A DNA stretch of 60,676 nucleotides, from assembly GCA_028277605.1 (NCBI GenBank), contig JANQFZ010000007.1:1-60676 (forward strand). Reading direction: 5' to 3'. Of the stretch, positions 35,811 through 44,644 are shown in pieces. The position numbers and the translations under genes were made by a program. The notes below the pieces were generated by a model. It made no database searches and was not told where the DNA came from. It saw only the letters and a list, made by a program, of their open reading frames with translations. Each line of letters begins with the position of its first letter. Positions within the stretch are counted from its first letter, which is position 1. Source of the stretch: Vallitaleaceae bacterium (GTDB lineage: Bacteria; Bacillota; Clostridia; Lachnospirales; Vallitaleaceae).

Positions 35811-36956
35811 TTACTTTATACGATACTCTTTTAAAATTCTATTCAAAGCTATTCCTATTGATAACTTTTCTCTTGCATCATTTACTTCTAATTTGTTAAT
35901 AGAGTCTATTGAATAATACCATTTATCTGCTTCTTTAATATAAACTTCCACAAGGTCTTGATTGCTTTCTACATACGATTCAAAAGCCCTTTTTTCTATT
36001 TCATCATCGTAGTAAATAATTATTTCATCTAATCTACTTTTTGCATGTGTTTCTTCCATATCTTCTTCATCAAAAAAGAATTGTTGTAATTTATATACCA
36101 TGCTATCTCTTAAATAATACTTATAAGTATACTTATGATGGATACCCCATTCATCATAACCTATGAATCCCCATTCTGGTACTGGTGTTTTGTATCTGCC
36201 GCTGTCTAAAACAACTAACTGAAATTCTTCTAATATTGTCATATCATACATTACTTTTAAATCTACATAACTAAAACTAGAATTAACTTGTGAATATACA
36301 TAAAACTCACCTTTTAATCTATTATTATCTTCCCAATTATTATCTTGAACTAATTTGAATTCTGGTGTATATATATTGTAATAAATATCACCATTTTGTA
36401 CCCATTCATTCTTATAATTCAATCTGCCCTCTATCTGATTTAATGGGGGTAAAGTCAATCCTAACCTTTTTTTCCATAACATTTCAATTTGCTTAACAGT
36501 TGCATTCTGATTAATTGGTGTATTTCTATCTCTTGTTCTTGTATAAATGTATCCCTCTCTTATGTTTTGATATCTCTTGCTTTTGCTCTTAAGGTAATAT
36601 GGTATAGCAAATGAGTTTTTAACTGTGATAATATCAACTTCTTGATTATCAATCAATATAGTACTCAATTGAACTTCTGGGGTACTGTCACCAGCAAACA
36701 TAGTATTAGCTAATAAATCTAAGACATCTGCTTGTTTCTTCCTATTTTCGTCACCTTCCACACCTTTTACCTCTCCATCATCTGATACTCCAATGATAAT
36801 ATAGCAATCTTTGTTATGTATTGTATTTACAAAACATAAAATATCATGAATTAACCGCTCATTCTGGATATGCCACTTCTCTTTATAATCCCAGTATTCT
36901 CCTTCTACTTTCTTGTCTACTAGCTTTCTAATTAGCTGTTCTCTTTTCATCTTCAT
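35811..36956 (-). CDS. AlbA_2 (Schlafen-type) domain protein in the Gabija block
   Basis: A 381-aa protein whose amino 160 residues have the AlbA_2/Schlafen layout: EGEYWDYKEKWHI, ILCFVNTIHNKDCYIIIGVS with DDGEVKGVEGD, the ALBA_2 core of nucleotide-associated Schlafen-like proteins. The carboxy half has no family I recognise. It overlaps the zinc/HNH-like gene as ATGA (36956-36953), so the two are translated together. Schlafen-like proteins often occur in defence islands. Its role with GajA/GajB is unknown. An 84-base gap separates it from cpaB. Confidence 0.75.
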   Translation of the reverse strand: MKMKREQLIRKLVDKKVEGEYWDYKEKWHIQNERLIHDILCFVNTIHNKDCYIIIGVSDDGEVKGVEGDENRKKQADVLDLLANTMFAGDSTPEVQLSTILIDNQEVDIITVKNSFAIPYYLKSKSKRYQNIREGYIYTRTRDRNTPINQNATVKQIEMLWKKRLGLTLPPLNQIEGRLNYKNEWVQNGDIYYNIYTPEFKLVQDNNWEDNNRLKGEFYVYSQVNSSFSYVDLKVMYDMTILEEFQLVVLDSGRYKTPVPEWGFIGYDEWGIHHKYTYKYYLRDSMVYKLQQFFFDEEDMEETHAKSRLDEIIIYYDDEIEKRAFESYVESNQDLVEVYIKEADKWYYSIDSINKLEVNDAREKLSIGIALNRILKEYRIK

Positions 36957-37846
36957 ATATTAAAATCCTTTTTTAAAGCTTCAAAGGCTTTGGATTTAGT
37001 AAAATATTCTGGGTTATCTTTTATCTTTTTGTATATCTTTTCCTTTTGGATTTCGCTAGTTTTAACTACTCCTTCTTTTGATCTTTTCATTATATCTATT
37101 AACTCGTTCCCACAAACACTTTGTATTTTTTGATTTTCTGCTATCAACCTACCATTTCCATTAATCAATTCTGTATTCTCCCAATACTCACCTTCACCTT
37201 TATTATATAGGGTAAATAGTATTATACCCATCATATTGGTTATTGTAGCATAGGTATGTGTACTCTTATTAAAAAAAGTATAACTAGTTTCACCTCTATG
37301 AAATGTAAAGTGTGGTTTTATACCTTTTGGTTTATTGAAAAATTCTTTAATATCTTCAAAGAAAAAGATATGATTCTCAATACCTTCTACTGTAGATTTC
37401 TTTTTCAATAGATATTCTCTCATGTTTTTTTCTCTTTCAATTAAACAATTTAAAATATCTACATCAATCCCTATATCCGAAGAATGTTCTACAAAATCTA
37501 AAATATCAAGATATAGACTTCTCCAACTTACAGAAGTTAAAAAATAATAAATATCACTATCATAATTAAATTCTTTGACTGCATTTTTTTGATAAGGATA
37601 AAAGATCTTATTTGCAAATTTAGTCTCATAAGTACTAAACAAATCCTCACATTCACCACAGAGCAAATAATGTTTTTCACTATCTTGTATTACTTTATTT
37701 GGGTTGTCAAGACTCCTTAGTGCTCCTTGAGAAGTTTTTCTCAAATGCCTAAAAACAAATTTAGGTATAATATGACTTTCCTCTAATTCTCTTATTTCAT
37801 GACATAAAGCACAACGCCTTACTGGTCTTTCTTGTTTCTTCGCCAC
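36953..37846 (-). CDS. HNH-like zinc-binding protein in the Gabija block
   Basis: A 297-aa protein with a treble-clef-like zinc site near the start: C12/C15 (RCALCHE), EESHIIPKF with H25, and LLCGECE with C63/C66. The C-x2-C, E/S-H-I-I-P, C-x2-C order resembles HNH endonucleases but the usual final N and H are not evident. The rest is helical and charged. It starts with GTG behind AAGGGGGAG, 28 bases after the helicase stop, and overlaps the AlbA_2 gene. It might be the DNA-cutting or sensing part of an enlarged Gabija system. Confidence 0.65.
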   Translation of the reverse strand: MAKKQERPVRRCALCHEIRELEESHIIPKFVFRHLRKTSQGALRSLDNPNKVIQDSEKHYLLCGECEDLFSTYETKFANKIFYPYQKNAVKEFNYDSDIYYFLTSVSWRSLYLDILDFVEHSSDIGIDVDILNCLIEREKNMREYLLKKKSTVEGIENHIFFFEDIKEFFNKPKGIKPHFTFHRGETSYTFFNKSTHTYATITNMMGIILFTLYNKGEGEYWENTELINGNGRLIAENQKIQSVCGNELIDIMKRSKEGVVKTSEIQKEKIYKKIKDNPEYFTKSKAFEALKKDFNI

Positions 37847-37874
37847 CTGTTTTCTCCCCCTTGTTAGTTAATTG

Positions 37875-39662
37875 CTATAGCATTCTCATATTAAGTTCTT
37901 TACAACTCTCAATTTGTTCCTTTTCCATAGACTTAGCTGCAATACATAAGAAGTCTTCTGCTCTACTTAAAGCGACATAATATAGTCTATAATCATCTTC
38001 GTCATTATTAATATCAGGATTTATAATCTTATCTAATTCCTTTTCATCATCAAAATAAATCAGCACTGATTCAAATTCTGCTCCTTTTGTTTTATGAATT
38101 GTCCTTATTTCATTAGTTTTAACTTCTTTCAAATTTATACTACTTACTAATTCTTTAACTGTAACACTTTCTGCTTTCTCTTTAAATTTTCCTCTGCTAA
38201 GTTTCTTTAACTGAAAATTGCAGGAGACGAAAAATTTATTAAGTGCTACATTGTAAAATTCATATAATGTGGTATCTAAGTGTTCGTCATAATTATTAAT
38301 CAAATATTCCAACAAAGATATTGAATAACTCCTTTTAAATATTTTTTCATCTATTATTGACTCTTTAAAAGGCTCTGTCAAATAGCCTTCTTGATTAGTT
38401 TTGAACAATTTTAATGCTTCTTTTATTGCCCTATCATATCTTTTTTCTCTTGCAATTTCTAGTGCAGTAAATATGTATTTTAGAAATCTATATCTCTTAG
38501 GATCTATAGAATATAATACATCCCATAAATTATTATTAAGATTGCAATTAACTAAAATGGACTTTAATGCTGTTACCGATTCATTTTTCCTTGTAACAAG
38601 ACAATATGTATTATTAAAACCTAATTTTGTTCGTTCTTGATTAAATTTATCTATAATATCATTTGGTTCTACACCTGTTATCAGACAAATATTATTTCCA
38701 TCAATATTTCTGTGATTATCTTGTTCAAAACCATCATCATTTCTTAGGTGATTAAGGAAATTGATTATTTTATTTGTGCTTCTTCTATTCTCATTCATAT
38801 AAAAATTCACTTGGTTAGTCAATTCAAAGTCTAAAAAGTCTTGTCGTACTGCACCAGTAAATTTATAAATTGATTGAGCCGGATCTCCTATTACGCCCAC
38901 TACCACACCTGTATTAGCTAATTTTTTAATGATTTTGGTTTGTAGGGGACATGTATCTTGAAACTCATCAATAAATAAATACGGATATCTAGCTGCTATA
39001 AACTCTAGAAGCATTGGATATTCTTCTAAAATTTTATAGGTAAAGTAAAGAACATCTTCATGATGGATTGTCCCTTCCTTCCAGAATAATTTTTTATATG
39101 AAAAAAAGTAATCCTTTTTTATAAAATATCTTCCATTTTTCCGCTTATAGTCTTCTCTAGTAGTCAAAACTAATTCACTTTCTTCAAATATCCAATCCAA
39201 ATCCTTTAAACATTTAATAAGTTTATTATCGTCTTTTACTGTGCCATATAGCTTGTTATCACTTTTCCATTTATGAATTTTACCTTTACTAGGTACATGA
39301 TCATCATGCCCATCTATGTCCTTATAGTTTACAAGATATTTTCCTTTTTCATCTTTTAACAAATGAACATAGTGTTTTACTATGGTGTTATACAAAAAAC
39401 TATGAATGGTTGAAACTTCTACCCTATCCCCAATTGTTCCAAGTCTACTCTGTATTTCTTCAACCGCAACATTTGTATAGGTTATGCATGCTATTTTTGA
39501 TACTGGAACTAATTTTGTTGAATTTTTGAGAACATATTTTATATGTTCAATTAACCAGTGAGTTTTTCCTGCTCCTGGTCCAGCCGTTATTTTAAAAGGA
39601 GTTTCTATATCCGTTAATATATAGTCTGATGAGATATTCTCTATCACTACTGAACTATTCAC
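37875..39662 (-). CDS. gajB: GajB-like UvrD-family helicase
   Basis: A 595-aa superfamily 1 helicase. Walker A is KITAGPGAGKTHWLIEH (near 28-34), motif Ia is IACITYTNVAVEEIQSRLG, Walker B is LFIDEFQDTCPLQ (near 231), motif III is GVIGDPAQSIYKFTGA, motifs V/VI are IHKTKGAEFESVLIYF and YYVALSRAEDFL. It starts with GTG and overlaps the OLD-like gene by 8 bases, the gajA-gajB layout. The family average is about 490 aa, so this is a longer member. Gabija helicase and nuclease act together to block phage. Confidence 0.85.
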   Translation of the reverse strand: MNSSVVIENISSDYILTDIETPFKITAGPGAGKTHWLIEHIKYVLKNSTKLVPVSKIACITYTNVAVEEIQSRLGTIGDRVEVSTIHSFLYNTIVKHYVHLLKDEKGKYLVNYKDIDGHDDHVPSKGKIHKWKSDNKLYGTVKDDNKLIKCLKDLDWIFEESELVLTTREDYKRKNGRYFIKKDYFFSYKKLFWKEGTIHHEDVLYFTYKILEEYPMLLEFIAARYPYLFIDEFQDTCPLQTKIIKKLANTGVVVGVIGDPAQSIYKFTGAVRQDFLDFELTNQVNFYMNENRRSTNKIINFLNHLRNDDGFEQDNHRNIDGNNICLITGVEPNDIIDKFNQERTKLGFNNTYCLVTRKNESVTALKSILVNCNLNNNLWDVLYSIDPKRYRFLKYIFTALEIAREKRYDRAIKEALKLFKTNQEGYLTEPFKESIIDEKIFKRSYSISLLEYLINNYDEHLDTTLYEFYNVALNKFFVSCNFQLKKLSRGKFKEKAESVTVKELVSSINLKEVKTNEIRTIHKTKGAEFESVLIYFDDEKELDKIINPDINNDEDDYRLYYVALSRAEDFLCIAAKSMEKEQIESCKELNMRML

Positions 39663-41682
39663 CCTTAAGCTCCTCCTCTACCTCGTCATAGCAAACCCAT
39701 TTTATTGCATTCTTAATATGCTTAGGTATTATAAAAGTTTCTCTTTGCAATTCTTCTTTTTTTAGATTATCTTTTAACCTTTCAGCTAATATAAATGCAG
39801 GTTCACCTTTACCTCCTTCTACATACTTAAGATATGAATAAGCCTTAGTTATCTTATTTTTTTCATCTTTTTCTAAGTTTAGACTAGCTATTCCTTCAAC
39901 TTCTTCAATCTCAACTTCATCTCCAAAAATAATAGTTGAAGTACTATTTTCGTAAGCCAAATCATACTCTAAGGTTTTCCCTTTGCCTGTATTATTATAG
40001 AATATTTTAACATTATCACTATCTGTGCTAGCTTTCACAAGGTTGTTAAGCGCTCCAGATACTTTTTTATAATTATATACTTCTTTTTGCACATCTAATT
40101 CAAAGGGATAACACTTTGTCCAAGTCCGTTTTTTGCCTTTTGGAACTTTAATTTTTTGTCTTGACGGGTCAGAATCAATTAGACAAGCAACTCTTCTTTT
40201 TAAAGCAAACTGTTTATTCTCATCTTTTACACCTGCTCCAAATATCTTTATAAAGTGTTTAAATGTTAAAGCATCAACTCTTATAATTGATACATGACTT
40301 TGCTCAAAGTTTTTACATTGATACTCAGCTAATACAGGAAGTACCATCAACTCTGCAAGCCCCTCACCAAATAAAGATGCTTTTGAAAATAGCATTGTTG
40401 ACTTAGTTGCATCTAAATATCTTTCTATGTACCTTTTTGATTCTTGATCTTCTTTTGATTTAGTGAATACTTTTGCTGGGTAAGATGCTGATATTTTTCC
40501 TGCTTTATCTAGTTCCATACATATTATTGGATCTAATCCTACTGCTGCTGTAATGTGTGTTGAATGAGTTGTAATAAATATCTGTCTACTAATTTTTTGT
40601 TTTTCTATTCCATTTTTTAAGAATCTAAGAAAACTATATTGTAAAGCTGGGTGTAAATGAGCTTCTGGCTCTTCAATCAGTAGCATTGGAAATACCTTTG
40701 CATTCTCTCCCATTTCGGATGATGTTATCATTTTAAATTTTGAAAGTAACAGTGATATATAGATTAAGTTATTGTAACCCATCCCATTATTAATAATCGG
40801 AATAGATATCCCTGTTTCTTTTTCTATCATTAATTTTAATACTGATATTACATCCACTTCTTCTAATCTTCCGCCTAACGACGGACTCCCTCCAACTTTT
40901 GCACCTGTTTCGTCTGCCAGCTCAAAAATACTACTCAACTCTAACCTGTCTTTCATATTAGAAACTATCTTTTCTGCACCACTGTTAAACTCTTCATTTC
41001 TTCTATCTTGTTCTTTTCTTCTCTCTTCCTCTTTATCTATATTATGTAGGTCTGAGTCTATAAAATAATTTAACACTTGTTTCAAAAGAGCATTTTTGCC
41101 TGTATACATTTTACTATCTACATCCCTTAATGCATCTAAAACTTCACAATGAAACTTATCTAGATATTCTTTTTCTGCTTTATTTTTACTATCGATGTTT
41201 CCACCATATATCCTAGATACATATTTCCTTATATATCCTTCTAATACTCCCCACTTCAACATTGTTTTTTCGGTGTTTGATTTTCCTAATAGACTGTCCA
41301 CTTTACTAATCTCTTTTATATATTCTTTTGCATTTTTTTCTGGAAGATAATACTTATATGTTAGAGTAGCCTCCCAAGGATATTCTAGTTTAGTTAACCA
41401 ACTAGCCACTACAGCTTTATCCACTAATCTTTCATTTTGAGACTCACTAATTGTTAATGTAATAGTAATCTCAGGTGGTTCTTTATCTATTCCAGTACTT
41501 TTATTAAAATCATCTATTGTTGGGGTTAAATTTGATCCACGTAGAACATATTGCAATGCCTTAATTAATGTCGTTTTTCCACCGTTATTCTCACCTATGA
41601 TTACGTTTAACCCTTCACCAAATTCAATTGTAATATCATCATAACATCTAAAATTCTGCACTCTAATTCTTGATATATACAT
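39655..41682 (-). CDS. gajA: GajA-like OLD-family ATPase/TOPRIM nuclease
   Basis: A 675-aa OLD-family protein. Walker A is NVIIGENNGGKTTLIKALQ (G30-T38), the ABC-type Walker B is LLIEEPEAHLHPALQ (near 337), and the switch histidine is in FITTHSTHITAA. The carboxy TOPRIM domain has FGEGLAELMVLPVLAEY (acidic residue near 438) and CLIDSDPSRQ (DxD near 500). Typical GajA proteins have about 580 residues; extra sequence lies in the carboxy domain. It is the first gene of the block, 41 bases after the prepilin peptidase gene end. Confidence 0.88.
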   Translation of the reverse strand: MYISRIRVQNFRCYDDITIEFGEGLNVIIGENNGGKTTLIKALQYVLRGSNLTPTIDDFNKSTGIDKEPPEITITLTISESQNERLVDKAVVASWLTKLEYPWEATLTYKYYLPEKNAKEYIKEISKVDSLLGKSNTEKTMLKWGVLEGYIRKYVSRIYGGNIDSKNKAEKEYLDKFHCEVLDALRDVDSKMYTGKNALLKQVLNYFIDSDLHNIDKEEERRKEQDRRNEEFNSGAEKIVSNMKDRLELSSIFELADETGAKVGGSPSLGGRLEEVDVISVLKLMIEKETGISIPIINNGMGYNNLIYISLLLSKFKMITSSEMGENAKVFPMLLIEEPEAHLHPALQYSFLRFLKNGIEKQKISRQIFITTHSTHITAAVGLDPIICMELDKAGKISASYPAKVFTKSKEDQESKRYIERYLDATKSTMLFSKASLFGEGLAELMVLPVLAEYQCKNFEQSHVSIIRVDALTFKHFIKIFGAGVKDENKQFALKRRVACLIDSDPSRQKIKVPKGKKRTWTKCYPFELDVQKEVYNYKKVSGALNNLVKASTDSDNVKIFYNNTGKGKTLEYDLAYENSTSTIIFGDEVEIEEVEGIASLNLEKDEKNKITKAYSYLKYVEGGKGEPAFILAERLKDNLKKEELQRETFIIPKHIKNAIKWVCYDEVEEELKGE

Positions 41683-41723
41683 ATCATCAATCCCTTTACA
41701 ATAATAATAAATACTCTAGTTAG

Positions 41724-42152
41724 TCATTTTAATATAAAGCTAAAAAATAGTATATACCCCACCCCCAAATACGGTACTAAAGCAAATTTACCATAATAAT
41801 CCAACCTCTTATATCTAAAATATAACAAATTTGTCAGAATTGCAACACCAATCCCCAAACTACTCCCAATAAATCCGCCATAAAACCCTAAAAAGAATGA
41901 ACAAGCCCCAACAAACTTAATATCTCCACCACCCATAGCCCCTTCTTTCACCAGTGCCACCACCAAAAACGGTAATGGCACTAATAGAAGTCCTAATATT
42001 GATGGTATCCAATCAATTCTAATTAGAGCTAATAACATAATCATCACATGAACCTTATCAGGGATAATCCTCGTTTTAACATCACAATAACTGGCATAAA
42101 CCAATACCAAAATAAACAACACATTTTTAATTGTTAATACCGTCATCATCAC
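41724..42152 (-). CDS. A24-type prepilin peptidase (TadV/CpaA-like)
   Basis: A 142-aa integral membrane protease. The two catalytic aspartates are in YASYCDVKTRIIPD and in MGGGDIKFVGA (GxGD). Several hydrophobic helices lie between and after. Its short length fits the TadV/CpaA type without a methylase domain. It should cut the pseudopilin-like proteins encoded at 27253 and 27768. Start is GTG at 42152 or, more likely, the ATG at 42146 behind TGAGG. Confidence 0.85.
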   Translation of the reverse strand: MMMTVLTIKNVLFILVLVYASYCDVKTRIIPDKVHVMIMLLALIRIDWIPSILGLLLVPLPFLVVALVKEGAMGGGDIKFVGACSFFLGFYGGFIGSSLGIGVAILTNLLYFRYKRLDYYGKFALVPYLGVGYILFFSFILK

Positions 42153-42237
42153 ATCCTCATTTCATCATCTAGTTGATCTATAAGCCTTGTTTCTAGCTCA
42201 TCATTTGTCTTTTTTGAACTCTATCTTTTAACTCCAT
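42149..42237 (-). pseudogene. short helical ORF broken by a -1 shift at an A6 run
   Basis: An ATG at 42237 with AGGTG upstream reads MELKDRVQKRQMMS then stops. A -1 shift in the run of six A after CAA joins it to KTNDELETRLIDQLDDEMRM, ending in a TGA that overlaps the peptidase start. The fused product (28 aa) is a plausible helix. It may be a broken gene, a sequencing error or a translated frameshift; length is too short to decide. Confidence 0.35.
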
Positions 42238-42242
42238 TTCCT

Positions 42243-42509
42243 TCACCTCACAATATACTCATTAGCTAATCGCCCACCATCTTTTGTAAATCTACCACGT
42301 ATATAAATATCACCGCTTTGTTCAAGCCTTCTAAGATTTTTACTCACCGTAGATTTATGTATCCCAAGTATCTTACTTATTTTTCTATGGGATATGTTTA
42401 TAGCTCCATTGCCATCAGCTAATTCACACAGCAGCATATACAACATTTTACCCGATATGGTGGTATTAATTTTCCCTGCTACCTTAAATTCGCTTATCTT
42501 GTCAGCCAT
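42243..42509 (-). CDS. winged-helix (MarR-like) regulator of the transfer operon
   Basis: An 88-aa protein with a clear winged helix: GKMLYMLLCELADG, NISHRKISKILGIHKSTVSK (helix-turn-helix), LRRLEQSGDIYIRGRF (wing). A DNA-binding function is well supported by fold; the target is unknown. It overlaps the PrgI-like gene by 8 bases, so regulator and machine are co-expressed. Confidence 0.8.
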   Translation of the reverse strand: MADKISEFKVAGKINTTISGKMLYMLLCELADGNGAINISHRKISKILGIHKSTVSKNLRRLEQSGDIYIRGRFTKDGGRLANEYIVR

Positions 42510-42846
42510 TTCTTCTCCTTTCCAATCTATAGACGTACATATATTTCTTCTTTCTAAACTGATACTTGATTAAAAATCCCATCTGGTCTACTACAGAAAT
42601 ATTTGAATTATCCTTTGTAAGCATTAAAACCGATCCTGATACTGCTACTAACATAAATACAATGGTTACTACAGTATTCTTAGCAATAAAAAATAACAGT
42701 GCATCAACTACTCCTGCTATTAACGTAACGAATATAGTTTTTATCAGTTCTTCCTTTGCAAATCCATTGAAGATTTCTTTTCTTAGTTTGAGTCCCTGTG
42801 GGATATAGAGTGGTTTTTCTCTTGGCAATTCATCACCCCTAAGCAT
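42502..42846 (-). CDS. PrgI/VirB3-like membrane protein
   Basis: A 114-aa protein with two close membrane helices (LIKTIFVTLIAGVVDALLFF; TVVTIVFMLVAVSGSVLML) after a soluble start (LYIPQGLKLRKEIFNGFAKE), and a basic tail (IKYQFRKKKYMYV). This matches PrgI proteins, the Firmicute counterparts of VirB3. It overlaps the 69-aa gene by 8 bases. Confidence 0.82.
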   Translation of the reverse strand: MLRGDELPREKPLYIPQGLKLRKEIFNGFAKEELIKTIFVTLIAGVVDALLFFIAKNTVVTIVFMLVAVSGSVLMLTKDNSNISVVDQMGFLIKYQFRKKKYMYVYRLERRRNG

Positions 42847-43048
42847 AGTAATTGGTTATCAAGTCTTTAATGACATAGCAGCATTCTGCTAGGATATAAA
42901 AGATTATCACATTACGTATTTTCTTCTTATAAGCTTTTTCATTCTCCTCGTCTGTTCCCTTCATTACAAAGCAATACACAACTCTAAAGGTTGTACCACA
43001 TCGTATTAATATTAAAAAAGTATCTGCCAATTCTTTTAGAATGTCCAT
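42839..43048 (-). CDS. small membrane protein of the transfer operon (69 aa)
   Basis: A 69-aa protein with two short hydrophobic helices (LADTFLILIRCGTTFRVVYCF; IRNVIIFYILAECCYVI) split by a charged loop (KGTDEENEKAYKKK). It lies between the VirB6-like and PrgI-like genes, where Firmicute elements carry small membrane proteins. Its fold resembles a helical hairpin. No specific family recognised. Confidence 0.65.
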   Translation of the reverse strand: MDILKELADTFLILIRCGTTFRVVYCFVMKGTDEENEKAYKKKIRNVIIFYILAECCYVIKDLITNYYA

Positions 43049-43116
43049 TTTACTTATACCCTTTACTTATAATCTTTATTCTTTTCATGTAAATTTGATT
43101 CATTACACCTGACCTC

Positions 43117-43956
43117 CTACTTCTTAAAGAATGCCTTACCCATCTGATAGATTCTTGCTGTTGAGTATACCTTATTACTTAATCCTCCACCTTGACCGCC
43201 TGATATTATTAAGAACTCTTGTAGGAACTTAGGGGTTTTTAAGGCTAATACCATACAGGCTACACCCCAGAACACATGGGCATTGAGCATTAGTCCTACA
43301 CCCAGTTTAGCCAGTGTAATCTGTACAAGTACTGCAAGGGTACTCTGAAAGAATTTTTGTACATAGCTTTTAAAAAGATTATTGTCTGTCCTGTCCATTA
43401 ATCCAACACAGGCAAGGGGTAGACCTATTCTTAATATCATAATCTCAAGCCCTCTTGTTAGAAATTGTATGTATAGCATAAAGAAACATATAAAAAAGAT
43501 TAATGATACTATGCCAGTAAATAATCCTGCTGTTGATATACCTGCTATGACTGTTTTAAAGGAAATGGGCATATTGCCTGTTATAAGTAGTATAAGCTTA
43601 TTGGACATATCTTCAATGATGGTTGCAAGCCATCCATATAGGGTTGGAAAGCATATGGCTATGGCTAGAGCTTTAAGGAAACCTATGAATAAGGTTGAAG
43701 GATCATCTGCTGCGTCACCATCATGCCATAGGATGTATTTATTAAATCCATTTTTAAGGAATTTGAGGATGATTAGAGATATGCCAAAGCCAAAGAAGAT
43801 ATCAAATATAGGTTCTATAGCGTTTGTTCCTAGTAAGGTATCCATATATTTTTCAGAGTATAATACCATTGGTACAAGCCCTTCTAATAGGGTGTCTACA
43901 TAGACTAGACACCCTGATAGAATTGCAGATATAAGGAGCATGATTACAATTTCCAA
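43117..43956 (-). CDS. VirB6/TrbL-like channel protein
   Basis: A 279-aa polytopic membrane protein with six or more helices (IVIMLLISAILSGCLVYVDT at the start; IFFGFGISLIILKFL; GIVSLIFFICFFMLYIQFL; VFWGVACMVLALKTPKFLQ). SGGQGGGLSNKVYSTARIYQ follows the last helix. Composition and position between VirD4/pilin and PrgI fit the VirB6/TrbL inner-membrane channel subunit of Firmicute T4SSs. The gene begins just after GGAGGTG. Confidence 0.8.
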   Translation of the reverse strand: MEIVIMLLISAILSGCLVYVDTLLEGLVPMVLYSEKYMDTLLGTNAIEPIFDIFFGFGISLIILKFLKNGFNKYILWHDGDAADDPSTLFIGFLKALAIAICFPTLYGWLATIIEDMSNKLILLITGNMPISFKTVIAGISTAGLFTGIVSLIFFICFFMLYIQFLTRGLEIMILRIGLPLACVGLMDRTDNNLFKSYVQKFFQSTLAVLVQITLAKLGVGLMLNAHVFWGVACMVLALKTPKFLQEFLIISGGQGGGLSNKVYSTARIYQMGKAFFKK

Positions 43957-43984
43957 GCTATCACCTCCTGCTGATTATTTATGT

Positions 43985-44203
43985 TTATCCATTAAAATTA
44001 AACATGTCTGTGATTCGCTCCTGTAGTTCAGGCAATACTGTATCTCCAATGAGGGCATATAGTCCTGCTAATAGTAATGCACCTAAGACAACACTAATAA
44101 GTACTGTAATAGCTGTGTTTAATGCTCCTTCTCCCTTTTTGTCTGCTAATACGTTCTTTGCTCTTAATACCATATTCATTGCTTTTACTTGTAATTTTTT
44201 CAT
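43985..44203 (-). CDS. DUF6133-like small membrane protein
   Basis: A 72-aa protein with LADKKGEGALNTAITVLISV and VLGALLLAGLYALIGDTVLP. The charged DKKGEG before a long helix matches the DUF6133 family of Firmicute conjugative elements. The same KKGEG-type site occurs in the DUF4320-like protein at 27768. It could be a pilin-like subunit. A short gap of 28 bases separates it from the VirB6-like gene. Confidence 0.75.
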   Translation of the reverse strand: MKKLQVKAMNMVLRAKNVLADKKGEGALNTAITVLISVVLGALLLAGLYALIGDTVLPELQERITDMFNFNG

Positions 44204-44238
44204 ATTGGTTGCTCTCCTTTTTTGTTTAATTTTTTATC

Positions 44239-44257
44239 TAAAAGCATTATGCTTTTA
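44239..44257. repeat. short perfect inverted repeat in the pilin intergenic gap
   Basis: TAAAAGCAT, T, ATGCTTTTA forms a perfect nine-pair hairpin in the 108 bases between the pilin-like and DUF6133-like genes. There is no T run after it, so RNA processing or stabilisation is likelier than termination. Nothing else is visible in the gap. Confidence 0.4.
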
Positions 44258-44311
44258 AATCTAGTCTCTTATCATTTATAAAATTTTTCATCTAATGTAT
44301 TTTTAATGTAT

Positions 44312-44644
44312 TTACTGATAATAACCTACAATAAGGTTAATAATCGCACTGCCTAAAACTGCTCCAATCACTGAAATAATGGCTGTTACAATTCGATTAT
44401 TCCAGCGTTTCTGATCCTGTTCATCGGCTCCACTTCTTCTGATAAAGAAGTAGATGATTAATAGCCCGCCAACAATAGGGGCAAGTATCATCAGCCATGT
44501 GGTGGCATCTTTGATAAGGGCTTCTGTTCCTTTGGCTATTTTGCTGTCTCCTACTGCTACACCATCTGCGAATACTTGGGTATTAAAAAACAGTACCTGC
44601 ATGGTTACAAGTACTGCTAATACTTTAGGTTTGATTTTGCTCAT
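44312..44644 (-). CDS. VirB2/TrbC-like pilin candidate with signal peptide
   Basis: A 110-aa protein. The amino signal peptide (LAVLVTMQVLFFNTQVFADG) ends in an Ala-x-Ala-like site. Two hydrophobic helices follow (TTWLMILAPIVGGLLIIYFF; IVTAIISVIGAVLGSAIINL) separated by the charged RRSGADEQDQKRWNNR. This matches VirB2/TrbC pilin topology. The gene begins at the last base of the VirD4 stop. Confidence 0.75.
   Translation of the reverse strand: MSKIKPKVLAVLVTMQVLFFNTQVFADGVAVGDSKIAKGTEALIKDATTWLMILAPIVGGLLIIYFFIRRSGADEQDQKRWNNRIVTAIISVIGAVLGSAIINLIVGYYQ

Noticed and set aside
37875..41682. Generic DNA repair helicase and OLD nuclease unrelated to defence
   Set aside because: Adjacent, overlapping OLD-TOPRIM and UvrD-like genes are the hallmark of Gabija, and neighbours are defence-like.
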